Assembly: GCA_027924585.1 (NCBI GenBank)
Contig: BSBM01000592.1
Coordinates: 4,198,001 to 4,262,000 of the forward strand
Source: Larix kaempferi
Lineage: Eukaryota > Streptophyta > Pinopsida > Pinales > Pinaceae
Length of the DNA stretch: 64,000 nucleotides
Reading direction: 5' to 3'
The notes beneath the pieces were generated by a model. The model saw nothing but the letters and a program-made list of their open reading frames with translations, searched no databases and was not told where the DNA came from. A program made the translations under genes and the position numbers. Position 1 is the stretch's first letter, and each line of letters starts with the position of its first letter. Of this stretch, positions 21,874 to 33,543 are shown piece by piece.

Positions 21874-23228
21874 TGATGGGCTGTGCATATGACCCTTTTT
21901 GTTCCCTCCTTCTACTTTGTTTTTGATTCTTTTTGACATACTCCTGTATTACTACTGGCTCCTTTGGTTGCATTTTGCACATTTTGGCCTTGGTTCGGTA
22001 TCAGTTTATCTACAGGTTGCAGAATGAAGGACTATGGAAGCTGTAATATATGCATATCAGTCTGTAGATATTACACCGAGGTATCTAGATTGATGTATTC
22101 TGTTACATTATTTTGGTTACCTATCCAACATTCAGATGATGCTGCAGTCGATCCAAGGAGATGGACGCTTTATGCTTAATTCGGTATTGTGGGTCTATGA
22201 TGACTCATAGTTGACCATCTCGACATCCCTGGGATCTTCCTCCACTTTCCACGATGTATACCCCTGAAATATCTTATTAAAGATCCATATATAGGATTTA
22301 TTTGGGAATTCGTTGTAACTATGTGATTTCTCATTTATCCTCTCATAAGCGCTGATGTATAAAAGACACGAGGACTCTTCAGAAGGGTTAGCCTCAATTG
22401 CATAAGAACTATTGAACATTGTATCAAGTTTATATATATAAGAAGATTCCTGGTTTCATCTGATTCGATGTGTTGATCAATTTCGTGTGATTGAGAGGTT
22501 GTTCAGCTCCTGTTGCCGAAGGCGGGGCCCCCTTCTGTGACAGGTGCTGTTATAAATAGGATTTATTTCTTTTATGCATGTGTGTTTAAATTGATAGCTT
22601 AATCATTGATGCAGTGTTGATCATAGTTGCGTGTGAATTCTTTAATGAGTGTGCGATTGGATTACAGAGTTATTTTTGTTACCAATTCCAAAGGAGTATA
22701 TGAATGATGAATGCCAGATTAGTATAAATTCTTCAGTGAATGGATGTATTTAGGTTCTTTTAGAATTCTGTTGGGAGTGTTTAAGGGTAGAAGCAGATGA
22801 TGGAATTTGATTAGTTATTCAACCTTTTCATTATAGTTGGGATTCAGTGAATTATTTTCATTAGGGATTTCTCAATTTGTTAATTAGAATTTGAAATTTA
22901 ATTGCTTTCTGTAATTTGGCAGATTATTGTTGGTAGTGATTTCTTTCTGTAGTCTAGTTGAATGTTATTGATAGTTAGATGCTTTTATTAGATTGCAAGA
23001 TTCTTTCGATAGTCAGCAATTTCTTAGGATTCCATTCACCAAAAGATTACATCCTAATTCTGATTCAGTAATTCATTAATCTTCTCTGCGTTAAGATCTT
23101 CCAAGTTGCAGTGTCTAGCATATATTTTGCTTGGTAGCTCATAAGCTTTTGTAGCCCTGGGTTGATAATTTATGAACAAGCTTTTCATTTCATTTAAATT
23201 TAATTAAAAAGAATAAAAGAGCTCATCA
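21874..23228 (+). mobile_element. 3' LTR of Athila-type element
   Basis: 1355 bp, the same termini as the 5' LTR; the TATA box lies near 22548-22560. Compared with the 5' LTR it lacks 38 bp bounded by a TGTTGAT repeat, so the length difference is explained by a simple slip between direct repeats in one copy. The target duplication ATGTG follows at 23229. Confidence 0.93.
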
Positions 23229-24700
23229 ATGTGTGCAATTGAAATTACCTTGTTGATCCTATCTACAATATATAGCCCTTCATCTAGAATCTCATGAAAT
23301 ATTAAATTAATAGAACTTACCCTTGTTAGACGTTCTTGAAGTTCCTGTGAAGGGAACACAATAGTTCCCACTGCTATCTTCACAATTCTTTCTATTGTTG
23401 ATGTAACTAATGGTTGAGGAATCATCTCCCTTGGTTTTGAATTCCCCGTGTTCTCTTCTCTAGATCCTCTTATTGTAACTTCTACTGCTTCTACTACCTG
23501 TCACAATGCAGTTAATTTTTCCTACATACTTGTTTTGATTTCCTCTTTCTTCTTCGCTACTTCTTCCAATGCTTCTTCCCTTGATCCCCTTACTTGTTCT
23601 CCTACCTTGTCTAGATCATATTCTGTCATTGAATGGACAACTGGATCCTTTTCATCCTTCCTCTTCTTTCTCTGCATGGAAGGGCATACCTCTGTCTACT
23701 CCTTCCACTTTTATCTTACCTCTGTTGGAATCTCTTGCACATTGTAACATGTGCCATCATCTTGTTCTGGTTCACTATCTTGCTGGTCATCTTCTCAACT
23801 ATCTTGATCTTCATTCGGTTCTTCTTTGATATCCTTATTATGCACTTCATCTTTCTTTTTCTTGTCTTCTTCCATTAGTGGGATGTTCCACTCATCCTAC
23901 CAACCATTTATAATGACACTGACATCTTCCATTATCAGCCTAAATAATGTTGGAAACCACCTCTTTTTTTATCCTTCCTTGCCTGAATGTACATGTGATG
24001 CATTCCATCTCTGAAGAACGCAATTCCTTTGCACGTCTCCACCACATGCGGCGTGATGTGTCGTAGTGTACTGGCGATGTTCTTAATAGCATCGTTGTAT
24101 ACAAAGAACACAACATTGTTGTCAATTTGCTTTCTCTTATTCTTTGTAAACCACAAGTTAGCATACTTGGCTACCAAACATGGTCGATGTGCATCTAAAA
24201 ACTATGAATCCTTTGGCTCCCTCCAAGCAACTATGGAAATCAATATCAGTAACCATGGGTAATTGAATGGTTTCCCTTTTTTTTAACTTCTATGTAGTCC
24301 TCTATAAATCCATTTAATAAAAAAATTTCCCAATTTAATTGTAGTTATCCAGTTCTAACTGTTCTCAATTTATATCAGGAACCCATCATTCCACTCATGA
24401 TTTTAAACCCTACTCTCTACTAGCTTATTGTCCTTCATTATCACTCCTGCATTCAATGGTACCCTAGATTCATGCATCATTACCTAGATCCATCCTTAAA
24501 TATGCTTGGGATTTTCTCCCCTTTATAATTCCCGTCAACGATCTTCTGCATTTATTACACCACATCCCTCACTTCGGTCATTACTACTCTCTTTAATGTT
24601 CACACTTGTGAAATTTTCCACCTTTTTCCTCGGTTTACTTCCTACGATACCCCTATTATCTGTGCACATCCTCTTTGCATGGTCACATATTTTACAACAC
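23229..24700 (-). pseudogene. DC2 third ORF, N-terminal/central part
   Basis: Minus-strand codons from about 24280 give FNYPWLLILISIVAWREPKDS, matching DC4 FTWLIILISLCGWKEPRDY, followed (24177-23935) by AKYANLWFTKNKRK, SVIINGW-like and DEWNIPL motifs that parallel the DC4 order, then an acidic/Lys-rich run and (23425-23229) PQPLVTSTIERIVKIAVG and LIFHEILDEGLYIVDRINKV. Only about 475 bp separate this from the end of integrase, against 1650 bp in DC4, so the first half of the ORF is deleted. A TATA-like TGTATAAAAAGG (complement of about 24694-24705) lies where the DC4 ORF has its own promoter. Confidence 0.65.
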
Positions 24701-24744
24701 CTTTTTATACAACATATACACATTTTCTTACATTATTTCCTTGA

Positions 24745-25800
24745 TCATTGCACGGAAGGACAGTTGTCCCTATATAGTTCCAGTCGACTCCCATTCACAA
24801 AACCTGTTAGGGGTTCCCCATTCAATTTATCAAGATGAATGGTACCTGCTTTTGTGATAGACTTTATAACATAAGGACCTAACCAATGTATTTTGAATTT
24901 ACCTGGATGTTTCTTCAACTTGCTATCATAAATTAGAACCAAGTTTCCTCTTTTGAATTACTTCTGATTAATATTTCTATCATGTCATTCTTTCTCGCAC
25001 ACTTTCTAGACCTATTGATGAAAACCTGCAACAAATCAATCTCCCTCTAGTTCCATCAATTGTGACAATCTCCTTTCCACTACACCTCTATATGTTAGCT
25101 CGAATAGCACAACAATGAGCAAAATTAGGACAATAAAATCCATAGGAATCACTACTTCCTGCCTATATACCATCATGAATGGTGTATGTCCTTTCAACTT
25201 CTTAGATGTCACCTTGCAGGACCATAATACTGCAAGGATCCTCAAGTCCCAGTCGTCTCTATTGACATTGCAAATCTTTGTTAGATAATTCTCTAGGATA
25301 TTATTAAATGCTTCCACCATGCCATTTTCTTGTGGGTGATAAGGGTTTCTCTTATGGTGGTAGATCTAAAATTCTTTGGTTAGTTCTATAATTGTCTTAT
25401 TCAAAAAATGGGTCCCATGATCACTCATCAATATCCTTGGAAACCCAATTCAAGTTACTACATTTTCAAATAGAAATCATGAATTAGTTTGTGTGCTATA
25501 ATCCTTCATTGGTTCTGCTAAAACCCACCTCGTCAATTAATAAGTCATGGTGATGATGTATCTTGCTCCTGACTACTTCATAGGTGGATTAATAGGCCCA
25601 AAAAATTCCACCTCCCACTTATCAAATGGTTGTAATGTCACTTGGGGAATTAAGTGCATATCATCCCTCCTTGATGGTTTCCCCACCCATTGATAGACGT
25701 CACACACCTGACAGTATTCCTTAGCATCCTTGTGAAAAGTAGGCTAACACATTCTTGCACGCAAAATATTTTGCACAGTCACCTTCTCCGCATATTATCC
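24745..25800 (-). pseudogene. pol: DC2 integrase, degenerate
   Basis: From right to left: zinc region EYCQVCDVYQWVGKPSRRDD, core start LQPFDKWEVEFFGPINP (the first catalytic Asp of WAIDF appears as Glu), [14 protein letters not shown] with its Asp, PYHPQENGMVEAFN with the catalytic Glu, then MVYRQEVVIPMDF and the C-terminal LIYDSKLKKHPGKFKIHWLG and VNGSRLELYRD, ending at a TAG/TGA region at 24745. Several stops and shifts. Closest in the window to DC4 integrase ([10 protein letters not shown] shared). Confidence 0.82.
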
Positions 25801-25989
25801 TCCTGCCACTCCTTCATGTTCCTCTTTCAAAATCATCGACCTTTCATGTTCTAGGACATGTTGTCGTAGAATCCCATCTGCGCCCATGTTGTACAAATTT
25901 CTTGCAATCAACTGATAATATGTCATCTTTACCACCAGTTGATTTTTCTGCACGACAATGTATCCTTTTAGGATGACTCTAGTCGTTAA

Positions 25990-27380
25990 GAACTATGCAA
26001 TCTCTGCAAAATAGTCATCCACCATATAAAATGCAAACAAGTGCGCATATGGTAAACTAGCATCTAGGTTCCTTGCATCCTCTCCCATCTCTATGCATGA
26101 CAAATGGTTCAATCTTGGATTTAGCTTTTCAAGTTTCACTACTACTTCAAAATAATATTCTTGGAACATTAGTATCCATCTGCATATTCCCCCCCCCCAA
26201 CATTGGCTTATTGACCAGGTATCTCAATGCAGAATGGTCAACGTACATCTTAAATCGTTATCCCAATAAGTAATGTCTGAACTTCTATAGCACATACACC
26301 ATTGCCGATCCTTTGCATTCTGTTGTGATGTAGTCATTTTCTATAGTTGACAGTTTCCTTCTTGAAAATGTGATGGGGTGATTCAAGTCTCCTTCCCCTG
26401 GTTACGCTAGTACTACACCTAACGCTATTGATGATGCATCCACATGTACATGAAACTCCTTTTCCCACTTCAAAAATACCAAGATTGGTGCAATCACCAA
26501 TTCTACTTTAGTGTATCCAAACACTACTTACACTCCTCATTCCATTGGAACTTGGCATCTTTCTTCAAGAGCTTCTCGAGTGGGGCTGTGATCTATGCAT
26601 ATACTTTAATAAGTTTTCTATAATACCCCTTATGCCCCAACACAATGTGCAACTGTCACACCATTTTAGGTGGTGATAAATCCACAATAACTACAATCTT
26701 CACTGGATCCACCAACAATCCTTGTCTGCAAACTACATGACCTAGCAAGATAACAAAGGATGCACAAAAAATGGACTTCTTCAAGTTTAACTAACTCTGA
26801 TATTTTCTGCATTGATCTAGCATCAACCTCAGGACCCCAATGTGATCCTTCAATATACTAAACATTGTCAAATCATCCAGGTATACTTCTAAAAAATTGT
26901 GGATAAATTCTTTAAAAGTTGCGAAAACCACCCTGGAAAGTATTGCGGGCACATTCTTTATCCCAAATGGCATAATTGTATACTGGTAACACCCCCATTC
27001 TATCATAAAAGTTCTCTTATTCCTATCCTACTTTGCAATATTTATCTCATGGTACCCAGAAAATCCATCAGTAAAGGAATAAGCTTGTTTTCCACCCACA
27101 TTCTCCATTACTTCATTTGTAAATGGTGTAGGAAAATTATCATGTAGACAAGCACCATTTGGCTTGCGCGGATCCACACAAATTCTTATCTCGCATGTCT
27201 TCGTATCCTGGATTACCATTGGACTAATCCACTTCGATTCTTCAACTAGTTCAATGATTGCTACATCTATCATTCTATCGATCCCAGCTTTAACCTTCTC
27301 CTTATATCTTGCATTCAACCGATTTGGTTGTTTCCTTACTGGTTTAGCATCTGGTTTCAGGAGATTTTCATCTCTCCTAG
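25990..27380 (-). pseudogene. pol: DC2 reverse transcriptase and RNase H, degenerate
   Basis: Right to left: LKPDAKPVRKQPNRLNARYK, ESKWISPMVIQDTKTCEIRI, YSFTDGFSGYHEINIAK (27318-27028), then YQYTIMPFGIKNVPAILSR, VYLDDLTMF with the catalytic Y-L-D-D (27006-26791). RNase H retains FHVHVDASSIALGVVLA with its first Asp near 26440, and VDHSALRYLVNKPMLGG near 26200. A 10-base C run at 26188 lies in the LGG codons and has expanded relative to DC4. Stops between pieces; same minus frame for the RT pieces. Confidence 0.83.
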
Positions 27381-27689
27381 TTCTCCTGCAACGTCCTTCA
27401 TTTCTAAAAATATTGTAAGAAATAGATCCAGGTACTTGAGCAATAGGTCATCAATATTCTCAATTGTTTCCTCATTCTAATAGTCCCCTATATTGGAAAA
27501 TTCATATTCTCCTTGGTCTCAATGTTCAATTTAAAGATCTTCAATGGTTTCCTATAACTATTGGATCCCAAATCGGGTCCTTTTATTGCGTGTTCTCCCT
27601 TGGTCTTCAATATTTTTATGTTTCTTGGACTATCCTCCTCCTTTACTTCTTCAGTGACATTGTATCATTCCATAACTTCATGCTCAATA

Positions 27690-28345
27690 GGATAGTGTAG
27701 GTGCATGGTACATAGGCATCTTGACCCCATTATCCCTCATGGCACAAAAATATTTGTTGTAATATCCTGTAAGGTTGTATCTAATGCTGTAAATTCATCT
27801 TAAAAACTGAAGGCTACCTTAAAATTTCAAATCATCTCATCCCAAACTATTGTGCCTCTACACATCTCTAGCTTGGTGTACCAATCTCTTGGAATTGTGT
27901 CTAATGTGTGCACAAAATAGTGTGTCCATTCTTCCTTTGGAACTGTACCCCATGTTGTACTACACTGTACAACATCATATCATGGACAACTCACCCCTTT
28001 GTATTTATGTACAAATGATACTCAGAACCAAAACTGACCTGCAACATCCTCTTACATTGCTGCTAATTACCCATACTTTCTGTATGAGTAACCCATAAAT
28101 GAGCGAGTTTCACTTTTAGTGTGACATCTAGTGCTAGTAATATTTGTTGTTCCAGTATATGCACTTCAAAGTTTGTTATAAATAGTGATACATTTGTTAA
28201 TCCATCATATTTGGGAGGATATGATACCTCTATCCCAATCCATCATAATGAAGTTGTAAATAGTGCACACTTTCTCATATGAACTTCATGCATTCTCTGT
28301 TGCCAATATTCAAGTGCTTCATCGGATTCTGATGCGCAAGAACTA
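27690..28345 (-). pseudogene. DC2 second capsid-like domain between protease and RT
   Basis: Minus-strand codons after the protease read RMHEVHMRKCALFTTSL, a TGA where DC3 and DC4 have Arg, WIGIEVSYPPKYDGLTNVSL, LALDVTL and HLWVTHTESMG. This lines up residue by residue with DC4 (HEVSARRCAQ...LRWIGKEVSPIPTYDG...LDIALHDTPARWW) and DC3. The YDG, central A-x-x-W and downstream Trp pattern is that of retrotransposon capsid domains. The right-hand two thirds become unreadable through shifts. See DC4 for the best copy. Confidence 0.68.
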
Positions 28346-28439
28346 ATGCTGCACCATCTTATCACAACATTTGCAATAGGATTCACATAGTCCTCCATTC
28401 TACTAGTCATTTTGTACAAATTTTCCAGGTTTCCATTTC

Positions 28440-28814
28440 TTATGGATATACATAGCTATGTCCTTCTCCTAGGTCCAAAGGTGCAATGACCCTCAAATTG
28501 ACCCCTTCAAATATCATTTGTCTTTTATTCAAATCAATGATATTATGATTCACAAAATCCCATCTAAGTTCCAATAAGGTAGGATATGGTTTTCTATCAT
28601 CCATAATTTCTATGACTTCAAAATCAATGGTTATATGTACCCCATTGACATCCACAAGTACCCCTTCCAACCTTCCAATTGGGATAATTTTACGTTGGTT
28701 AGCCAATCTCCGTTGAATATTGGACCATATCAATTGTGGCCTCCCCATCATTTCCCATGTCCACTTAAGAAGGAAGTTTACATCTAAACCTAGATCTAAT
28801 ATTACATACTCCAT
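28440..28814 (-). pseudogene. pol: DC2 aspartic protease
   Basis: An open run of 124 codons with MEYVILDLGLDVNFL (active site D-L-G), TWEMMGRPQLIWS, IPIGRLEGVLVDVNG, HITIDFEVIEIMDD and a C-terminal MIFEGVNLRVIAPLDL. It aligns along its length with DC4 protease (VILDLGIEVNVL, IPFGRLANVVVDIDG, FKVIEIVDD, MIFEGKHLRVIAPLDP). It would process Gag-Pol. This is the best preserved piece of DC2. Confidence 0.85.
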
Positions 28815-29562
28815 ATCATAATCCCTTATCTACACACTCAGGAGGAATTACCTATTGGTCCTTCTGTCGCATTGTACCTAATTAACTGCAATAGGTTGTC
28901 CTTTTTCTTGTGTACAGCGATCGATCATCCAGTGTAATATGCTCGGAGAAAACTCATCCTTTATCAACTCTAAGGAACTTTTCAAGAAATTTCTCAAGGT
29001 ACTTACCTTCTCTTCTAGTCCCTAGAGTATGGAGGAATCATATAATGGAGGCATATTGTATATCTACTATGACGATGATGCTTTGAATTCTGGCCTCAAC
29101 AACTCCTCTCTTGCTTGCCCGAATGTGTATTTCTCCCTCTATGGATCAAACATTGGTGCTTTTATTGCAGCTTTTCTTACCAGTGTTTTGGGTACAGTTC
29201 TTGTTCAATCACATCATATCCCATATTGGTACCTCCTTACGTGATTGTTTCTATCGATGGTTGGTCATCACTCTCTTCTACCATGATCATATACACATTG
29301 TTATTCTTATTCGGATTCAAAATCTGGTTCTGGTTCAAGTTTGGAATTTGATTAAGGTTTTGTTTCATGTTCTAAATATGATTTGGATTCAAATTAATAT
29401 TTGGATTTGTATTATTGATATAATTTTGGACCTGATTCCTCCTCTTTTGTAATGTACTATATTAGATCTATGGCACTTTAACTCAAAATATTTGCAAATG
29501 AAACACACAGTAGATTACTAGGAATCAAAACTAGCTAATTTGAAAAGTATTCAAGAACAATT
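28815..29562 (-). pseudogene. gag: DC2 gag C-terminus (nucleocapsid remnant)
   Basis: Between protease and the U junction the minus strand encodes an Asn/Pro/Gln-rich linker (NINLNPNHI, LNQIPNLNQNQ) like the DC3 linker (QPQPNPNVNQDQNPNPN), preceded near 29500 by CFICKYFELK, which I read as the decayed fifth CCHC knuckle (DC4 CNYCKSFEHVIEDC). GGTNMGYDV and KYTFGQARE parallel DC3 GGDVTRED and KQIFLEARD. Upstream gag is displaced by element U. Confidence 0.55.
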
Positions 29563-31462
29563 TGTTAAACAAACTTCAATCTCTTCCTAAATTCTCCCCA
29601 AATAAAGGTTCGGACCTACTAAGGTTTTGGATCAGATGGAAAACAAGCCAATACCTTGACAGTGGCACTTTTATGCGTACTTCACGCCTGGGTAGACCCC
29701 TTGAGCTAAACCCGAGGGTACAAGGCAATTGTCCACAATACTTTTGTGGAAACCTAGGGCTTCTAGTGCTCACTAAAGATAATCAAAACTTGGGTGGACT
29801 AACTGGATTATTCCCCAACCTACTACAAAAATATTACATAGGTTTAGAATCGAATTGATGGGTTTTGGAGGCAAATCTAGGAAGTGCGCTACCTTGTACT
29901 GGCTGACTACTCTATTTCCAGAAGATTCCAAACACCTCCATAGGGTCAAAAAACTTAGAATTAGGACTGTGGATGATTTTATTAGGGTCTTATGGATGTG
30001 TATCAACTTACAGAAATACTAAAGAGCTCACAGAATGCATTTTGTGAAAACTAGTCAATTTTCGAAGCACATAGAGCAAGCCTTGAAAAATGAAGGTACA
30101 AACAACTTCAGTAGTTCTTAGATTTATTCTCAGGACTGATACATGAACTCAAATAGGTATTATTTAATAGCATCAATATCTATTAGACTTATATAGCATC
30201 AATTGAAATTTTCTTGATCCAAACTTATAGACAATTCTCAATCTTCAATGTTTTTTACAAATAAGAGCATGAATCCTTAATGGAAGTAAGAAAAGAAGAG
30301 ATAGAACCATTGGGTCAGATCCATATACAGAAGAATAAAATATTGGTTGGTTTTGGATGGCTCAATAGAATCTAATATAACTCACAGGGGCTCTTACACA
30401 GTTCGGAAATCCATAAATACAAAGATAGAGTTGCATTGGTGAGCTCCTCAACACTGAAACCTTGGCTCTAGTGAAATTATTGTATCTTGATCATCCGAAC
30501 ACATTTTTCAACAAGAAAAAAGGATTTTATTACCATAAACAACCATCCAGATGCAATGGAATAGGTATCACAACCCATAAATGGTCAAACATGTCAAAAC
30601 CAGAACCTCCATTCAGGCCCTTCAACATTGTTTCCACTAAATGAAGGGGTTGAACCGCACAACAATAACACCAACCGTTGGATCAAATCTTCTACTTCAA
30701 AATCTAATGGCTATACTAAAACTATGTGGTTGACTGGAACACGTTTGCAATTGGGAACATCACCCAAAGCTAGCTAGGGGAGCATCTCCCAAGCCTCTGA
30801 GAGAAATCTCTCAAAACAAATATCAAAATGACCAAAAGATGTGAGAGTTATGTGCTCCTCTTATTTTATAGGATGATTTTTCTTCTTGGTTTAATTTATG
30901 TGGTATCCTTCACCAACCATGCACCCTCATTGACTGCTTTTGGAAAATTTGGCTTTTGCCTTTCTTTTTCTTAGCTTTACTTCCTTTCTTCTTTGGCTTG
31001 CTTTTATGCTTTTGGAAACATCTTGATTTTTGGGATTTTCTCTACTTTTCCAATGCTTTTTCCTGATTTTCTAATTCTTTCTTCTTTATGGACTTTCCTT
31101 CCTTTTCTGCCTGCTTTCTACTTTTCTCAATTTGCTACTTTTGTGCTAATTTCCATCATTTTTGTGGATTTATGGATTTTTCTTTGATTTTCTTCTAGTT
31201 TCCATTGTGGATGACAACTCATTGGGTCCACAAGGCCTCAGGCACCCTCCTTCGCCACCTAAGCACCTCCACTAATTAAATAAATTAAATAATATCAAAA
31301 TAATTACAATCTAATATAGCACACGTATCCTAAGTCTTGAAATTTTAATCATCTAGGTAATTAACGCCTCAAAATTTGACCCCTTCACTTGTTAGGATTT
31401 GGATAAGACTATAGGGTTTGATTAAGAAGTAGAATATTCATGGATCCCTCATGGAGAGGACA
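29563..31462 (-). mobile_element. Probable 3' LTR of Gypsy element U
   Basis: About 1.9 kb, minus strand. The right edge is set by TGTCCTCTCC after a purine run (TTGGGGAGGAA), itself downstream of a TTGAGGACAAGCAA motif that often closes Gypsy coding regions. The left edge (GTTTAACA on the minus strand) is chosen because DC2 gag resumes to its left. A TATA-like TATAAAATAA is the complement of 30861-30870. No reading frame of note inside. Edges tentative because the mate LTR is not visible. Confidence 0.45.
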
Positions 31463-32315
31463 TTATATTCCTCCCCAACAAGAATTGCTTGTCCTCAAGC
31501 AAGTGAAAATATGGTTGGTGAAGAACCTGTACAGTTTGTTTTTCCAAAATAATTTTGCAAGGTTGCTTCAAAAACCATCTGAATCTCATCTCCATCATAT
31601 ATTACCCTGTTGGATAACTTGCATTGGTCACCCTCTCCATCAAGTCATGAATGAAACTTATTTCAAAACACTCCATGGAAATTTGAATTGTGATATATGG
31701 ATTGAATTTGACTGTGCTACACCCTTTCACATGCTTCAATTCATACAATAACTCCCATGCAACTCATTTTTTCTACCATACATTGAGCTCCTCATGTCTC
31801 GAGATTGTTCTTGAACCATTATGGTCAATTTCAATCTCAAGCTTGCTTTCCCTTAAGAAATTTATGCATTTATCCAATGCATGCATAATGACTAACACCT
31901 CCACGTGTAGGATTGAATAATGTCTATGATGGTGCTGCAACCTCATGGGGTGTCTATTTGGACTCAAAACCATTCCTAATTTTCCTTGGGATGCATCACC
32001 TTTATGCCAAAAATGGTAGATCAGAACCTCGTGGGGTAACATGGAACAATCATACATCATCTTCTTCATTCCTTTGAAAAATATTTTGGAGTTCTCATCC
32101 CAAAAAGAGACTCCTTTATTTTCTTTGTCATCCACATGAGTTTTGAACCGGAAGGAATATTTACATGGTGCACCATCCTCCCACTTCTTTACATCTACTG
32201 AATTGATCCAAACAAGGGTGGACCAAGTCCTCTTCATATGAACACCAACTATACCAAGCACAATCATAGAATCAAGACATAACATCAGAATCCTTCCAAA
32301 TTCATATTCAAACAA
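31463..32315 (-). pseudogene. pol: Element U: RT thumb/RNase H remnant, integrase missing
   Basis: A 180-codon open run (32315-31773) contains FWDENSKIFFKGMKKMM, the usual RT-to-RNase H connection pattern, then KGDASQGKLGMVLSPN (D-A-S of RNase H), HYSILHVEVLVIMHALDK and LEIEIDHNGSRTI (the DH motif). Only about 300 bp remain between this and the LTR, with LLEDKQFLLG just before the polypurine tract, so the integrase has been deleted. Identification as RNase H rests on the ordered motifs; no upstream RT motif was found. Confidence 0.6.
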
Positions 32316-32559
32316 TGTATGATTCCTTGACTGCTTTACACAAGTATATGAAATAGGTCCATATTAAAAGAGTGCTTCCCCAACATCCTACCATGAACCA
32401 AAATGTGATAAAAAGAATAAAAAAAAGCTTACCAAATTGCTTGTTGTGTGCCCTTATCATGTAAGATGGTGAAGTCATAGGTGCACTAGCCAATCCAATG
32501 TTGATGCATGAGAATCTAGGATAGCCATATTGGCCACAAAAAGTTGTATTTTGTAAAAA

Positions 32560-33249
32560 TTATTCTTCGAAGCGAAACTGATGGTAATGACCAAGGTGTA
32601 GATCAATATTGGGAAGGTACCTGACCTTATGCATCTCATCTCTATTAAGGGATATCTTTGTCCTACATACTGCTACATAAATCTTCCAGTTGAAATATTT
32701 GATACCAAGAATGATTCTAGGGTCCCAATTGAGTTTGAGAAATGCAGAGTGTCTAATACATCCACACCAAACAATATCAGGATCCCACGGTCTATGTTTC
32801 ATCCCCTTATCCATCACTAACATATGAAACAATATTTCATTATGAGGAATGCCAGGATCCCACAACCAAATTGAAATTTCAACACTTCCAATGGCCATGA
32901 AAACCTTTTCTATTAGATCCAACAAAGTTTGGATCTCCTCATGTGCCATCTGATTTCTTGCATGCAATGATGTCTTCAACATGCCATAAGTGCAAATTGA
33001 ATTTATCTTACATGGTGATTCGAAATATTCCATGTAGTTTCTCACCCAATCCATGGATGCATGAATAATGGAGATAACTAATGGCTGAAAAATATGTCTT
33101 TGTTGTTTCTCACTTGCCAAAACAATGTCAAGCACAACAAAGATTTCATTGCATAAACAAGAGGAACATTTACCTCCCAAAGTCTTTATCTCAAGGGCGC
33201 ATCTATCCACCCAAGCAACCAATGAATGAACACCTTTACTACTATGCAT
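32560..33249 (-). CDS. Unrecognised 229-codon ORF in element U
   Basis: The longest uninterrupted frame in a heavily decayed region, 33249 to 32560 on the minus strand. It starts MHSSKGVHSLVAWVD and holds three W-D-P motifs (WDPGI, WDPDIVW, WDPRIIL) within about 50 residues, with several Cys and His but no CCHC spacing. No signal peptide or membrane segment stands out. It lies upstream of the RNase H remnant, where RT would be expected, yet has none of the RT motifs. It may be a genuine element-specific protein or chance openness; I do not recognise it. Confidence 0.35.
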   Translation of the reverse strand: MHSSKGVHSLVAWVDRCALEIKTLGGKCSSCLCNEIFVVLDIVLASEKQQRHIFQPLVISIIHASMDWVRNYMEYFESPCKINSICTYGMLKTSLHARNQMAHEEIQTLLDLIEKVFMAIGSVEISIWLWDPGIPHNEILFHMLVMDKGMKHRPWDPDIVWCGCIRHSAFLKLNWDPRIILGIKYFNWKIYVAVCRTKISLNRDEMHKVRYLPNIDLHLGHYHQFRFEE

Positions 33250-33543
33250 GATGTAGGAATAAGATGGTGACAGTAGATGCCTCTAATGTTGCTCATCAAG
33301 TAGCACCATCATCATGTTTCACTATGCTCTTTCAATTTAAATCAACGTAAGTAAGCATGTATCTAGCTAGGTATAGTGGTTGTAAGTGCTTTGAAAGCAA
33401 GGTCTATCTAAGCCATGTTGGGTAAGCGAGTACTCACTGTGCACTGGCCATAGTGTTTTACGAGAGGCACCATTTAAATTTCTAATACTTTAAAAAAAAC
33501 TGTTACCTCCATGTGCATCCATCTATGATATGTATTTTCCCAC
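33250..33543. other. No feature seen (element U interior)
   Basis: Short stretch between two minus-strand frames of element U. All frames contain several stops and I see no repeat, promoter or RNA gene. Confidence 0.4.

Larger units (their letters stand above)
10976..23228 (+). mobile_element. Complete Athila-type Ty3/Gypsy element, 12.25 kb
   Basis: Both LTRs (10976-12368 and 21874-23228) start TGATGGG and end in a TCA preceded by GAGCTC, and the element is flanked by a perfect 5-bp target duplication ATGTG (10971-10975 and 23229-23233). Order inside: tRNA-Asp primer site, gag, protease, RT, RNase H, integrase, minisatellite, a long third ORF with coiled coil, polypurine tract. This order, the DLG-type protease and the tRNA-Asp primer site are typical of the Athila/Tat lineage. 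Stops, frameshifts and an integrase deletion make it non-autonomous. It sits inside the third ORF of DC2. Confidence 0.95.
23229..29562 (-). mobile_element. DC2: central part (third ORF to nucleocapsid)
   Basis: Minus-strand Gypsy element whose 3' part is at 8679-10970; the Athila element separates the two pieces. Reading from right to left it gives nucleocapsid remnant, protease, second capsid-like domain, RT, RNase H, integrase and third ORF. At 29562 it is cut by element U. All domains match DC4 in order and sequence, but it is the most decayed copy, with many stops and a shortened third ORF. Confidence 0.85.

Noticed and set aside
26188-26197. Run of ten C as a regulatory or structural element
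   Set aside because: It lies in the Gly codons of the RNase H LGG motif and is simply a homopolymer expansion in a dead copy.
29563-31462. Host gene or intron between DC2 and element U
   Set aside because: No splice-like coding blocks were found, and the right edge has a polypurine tract and TG start typical of an LTR.
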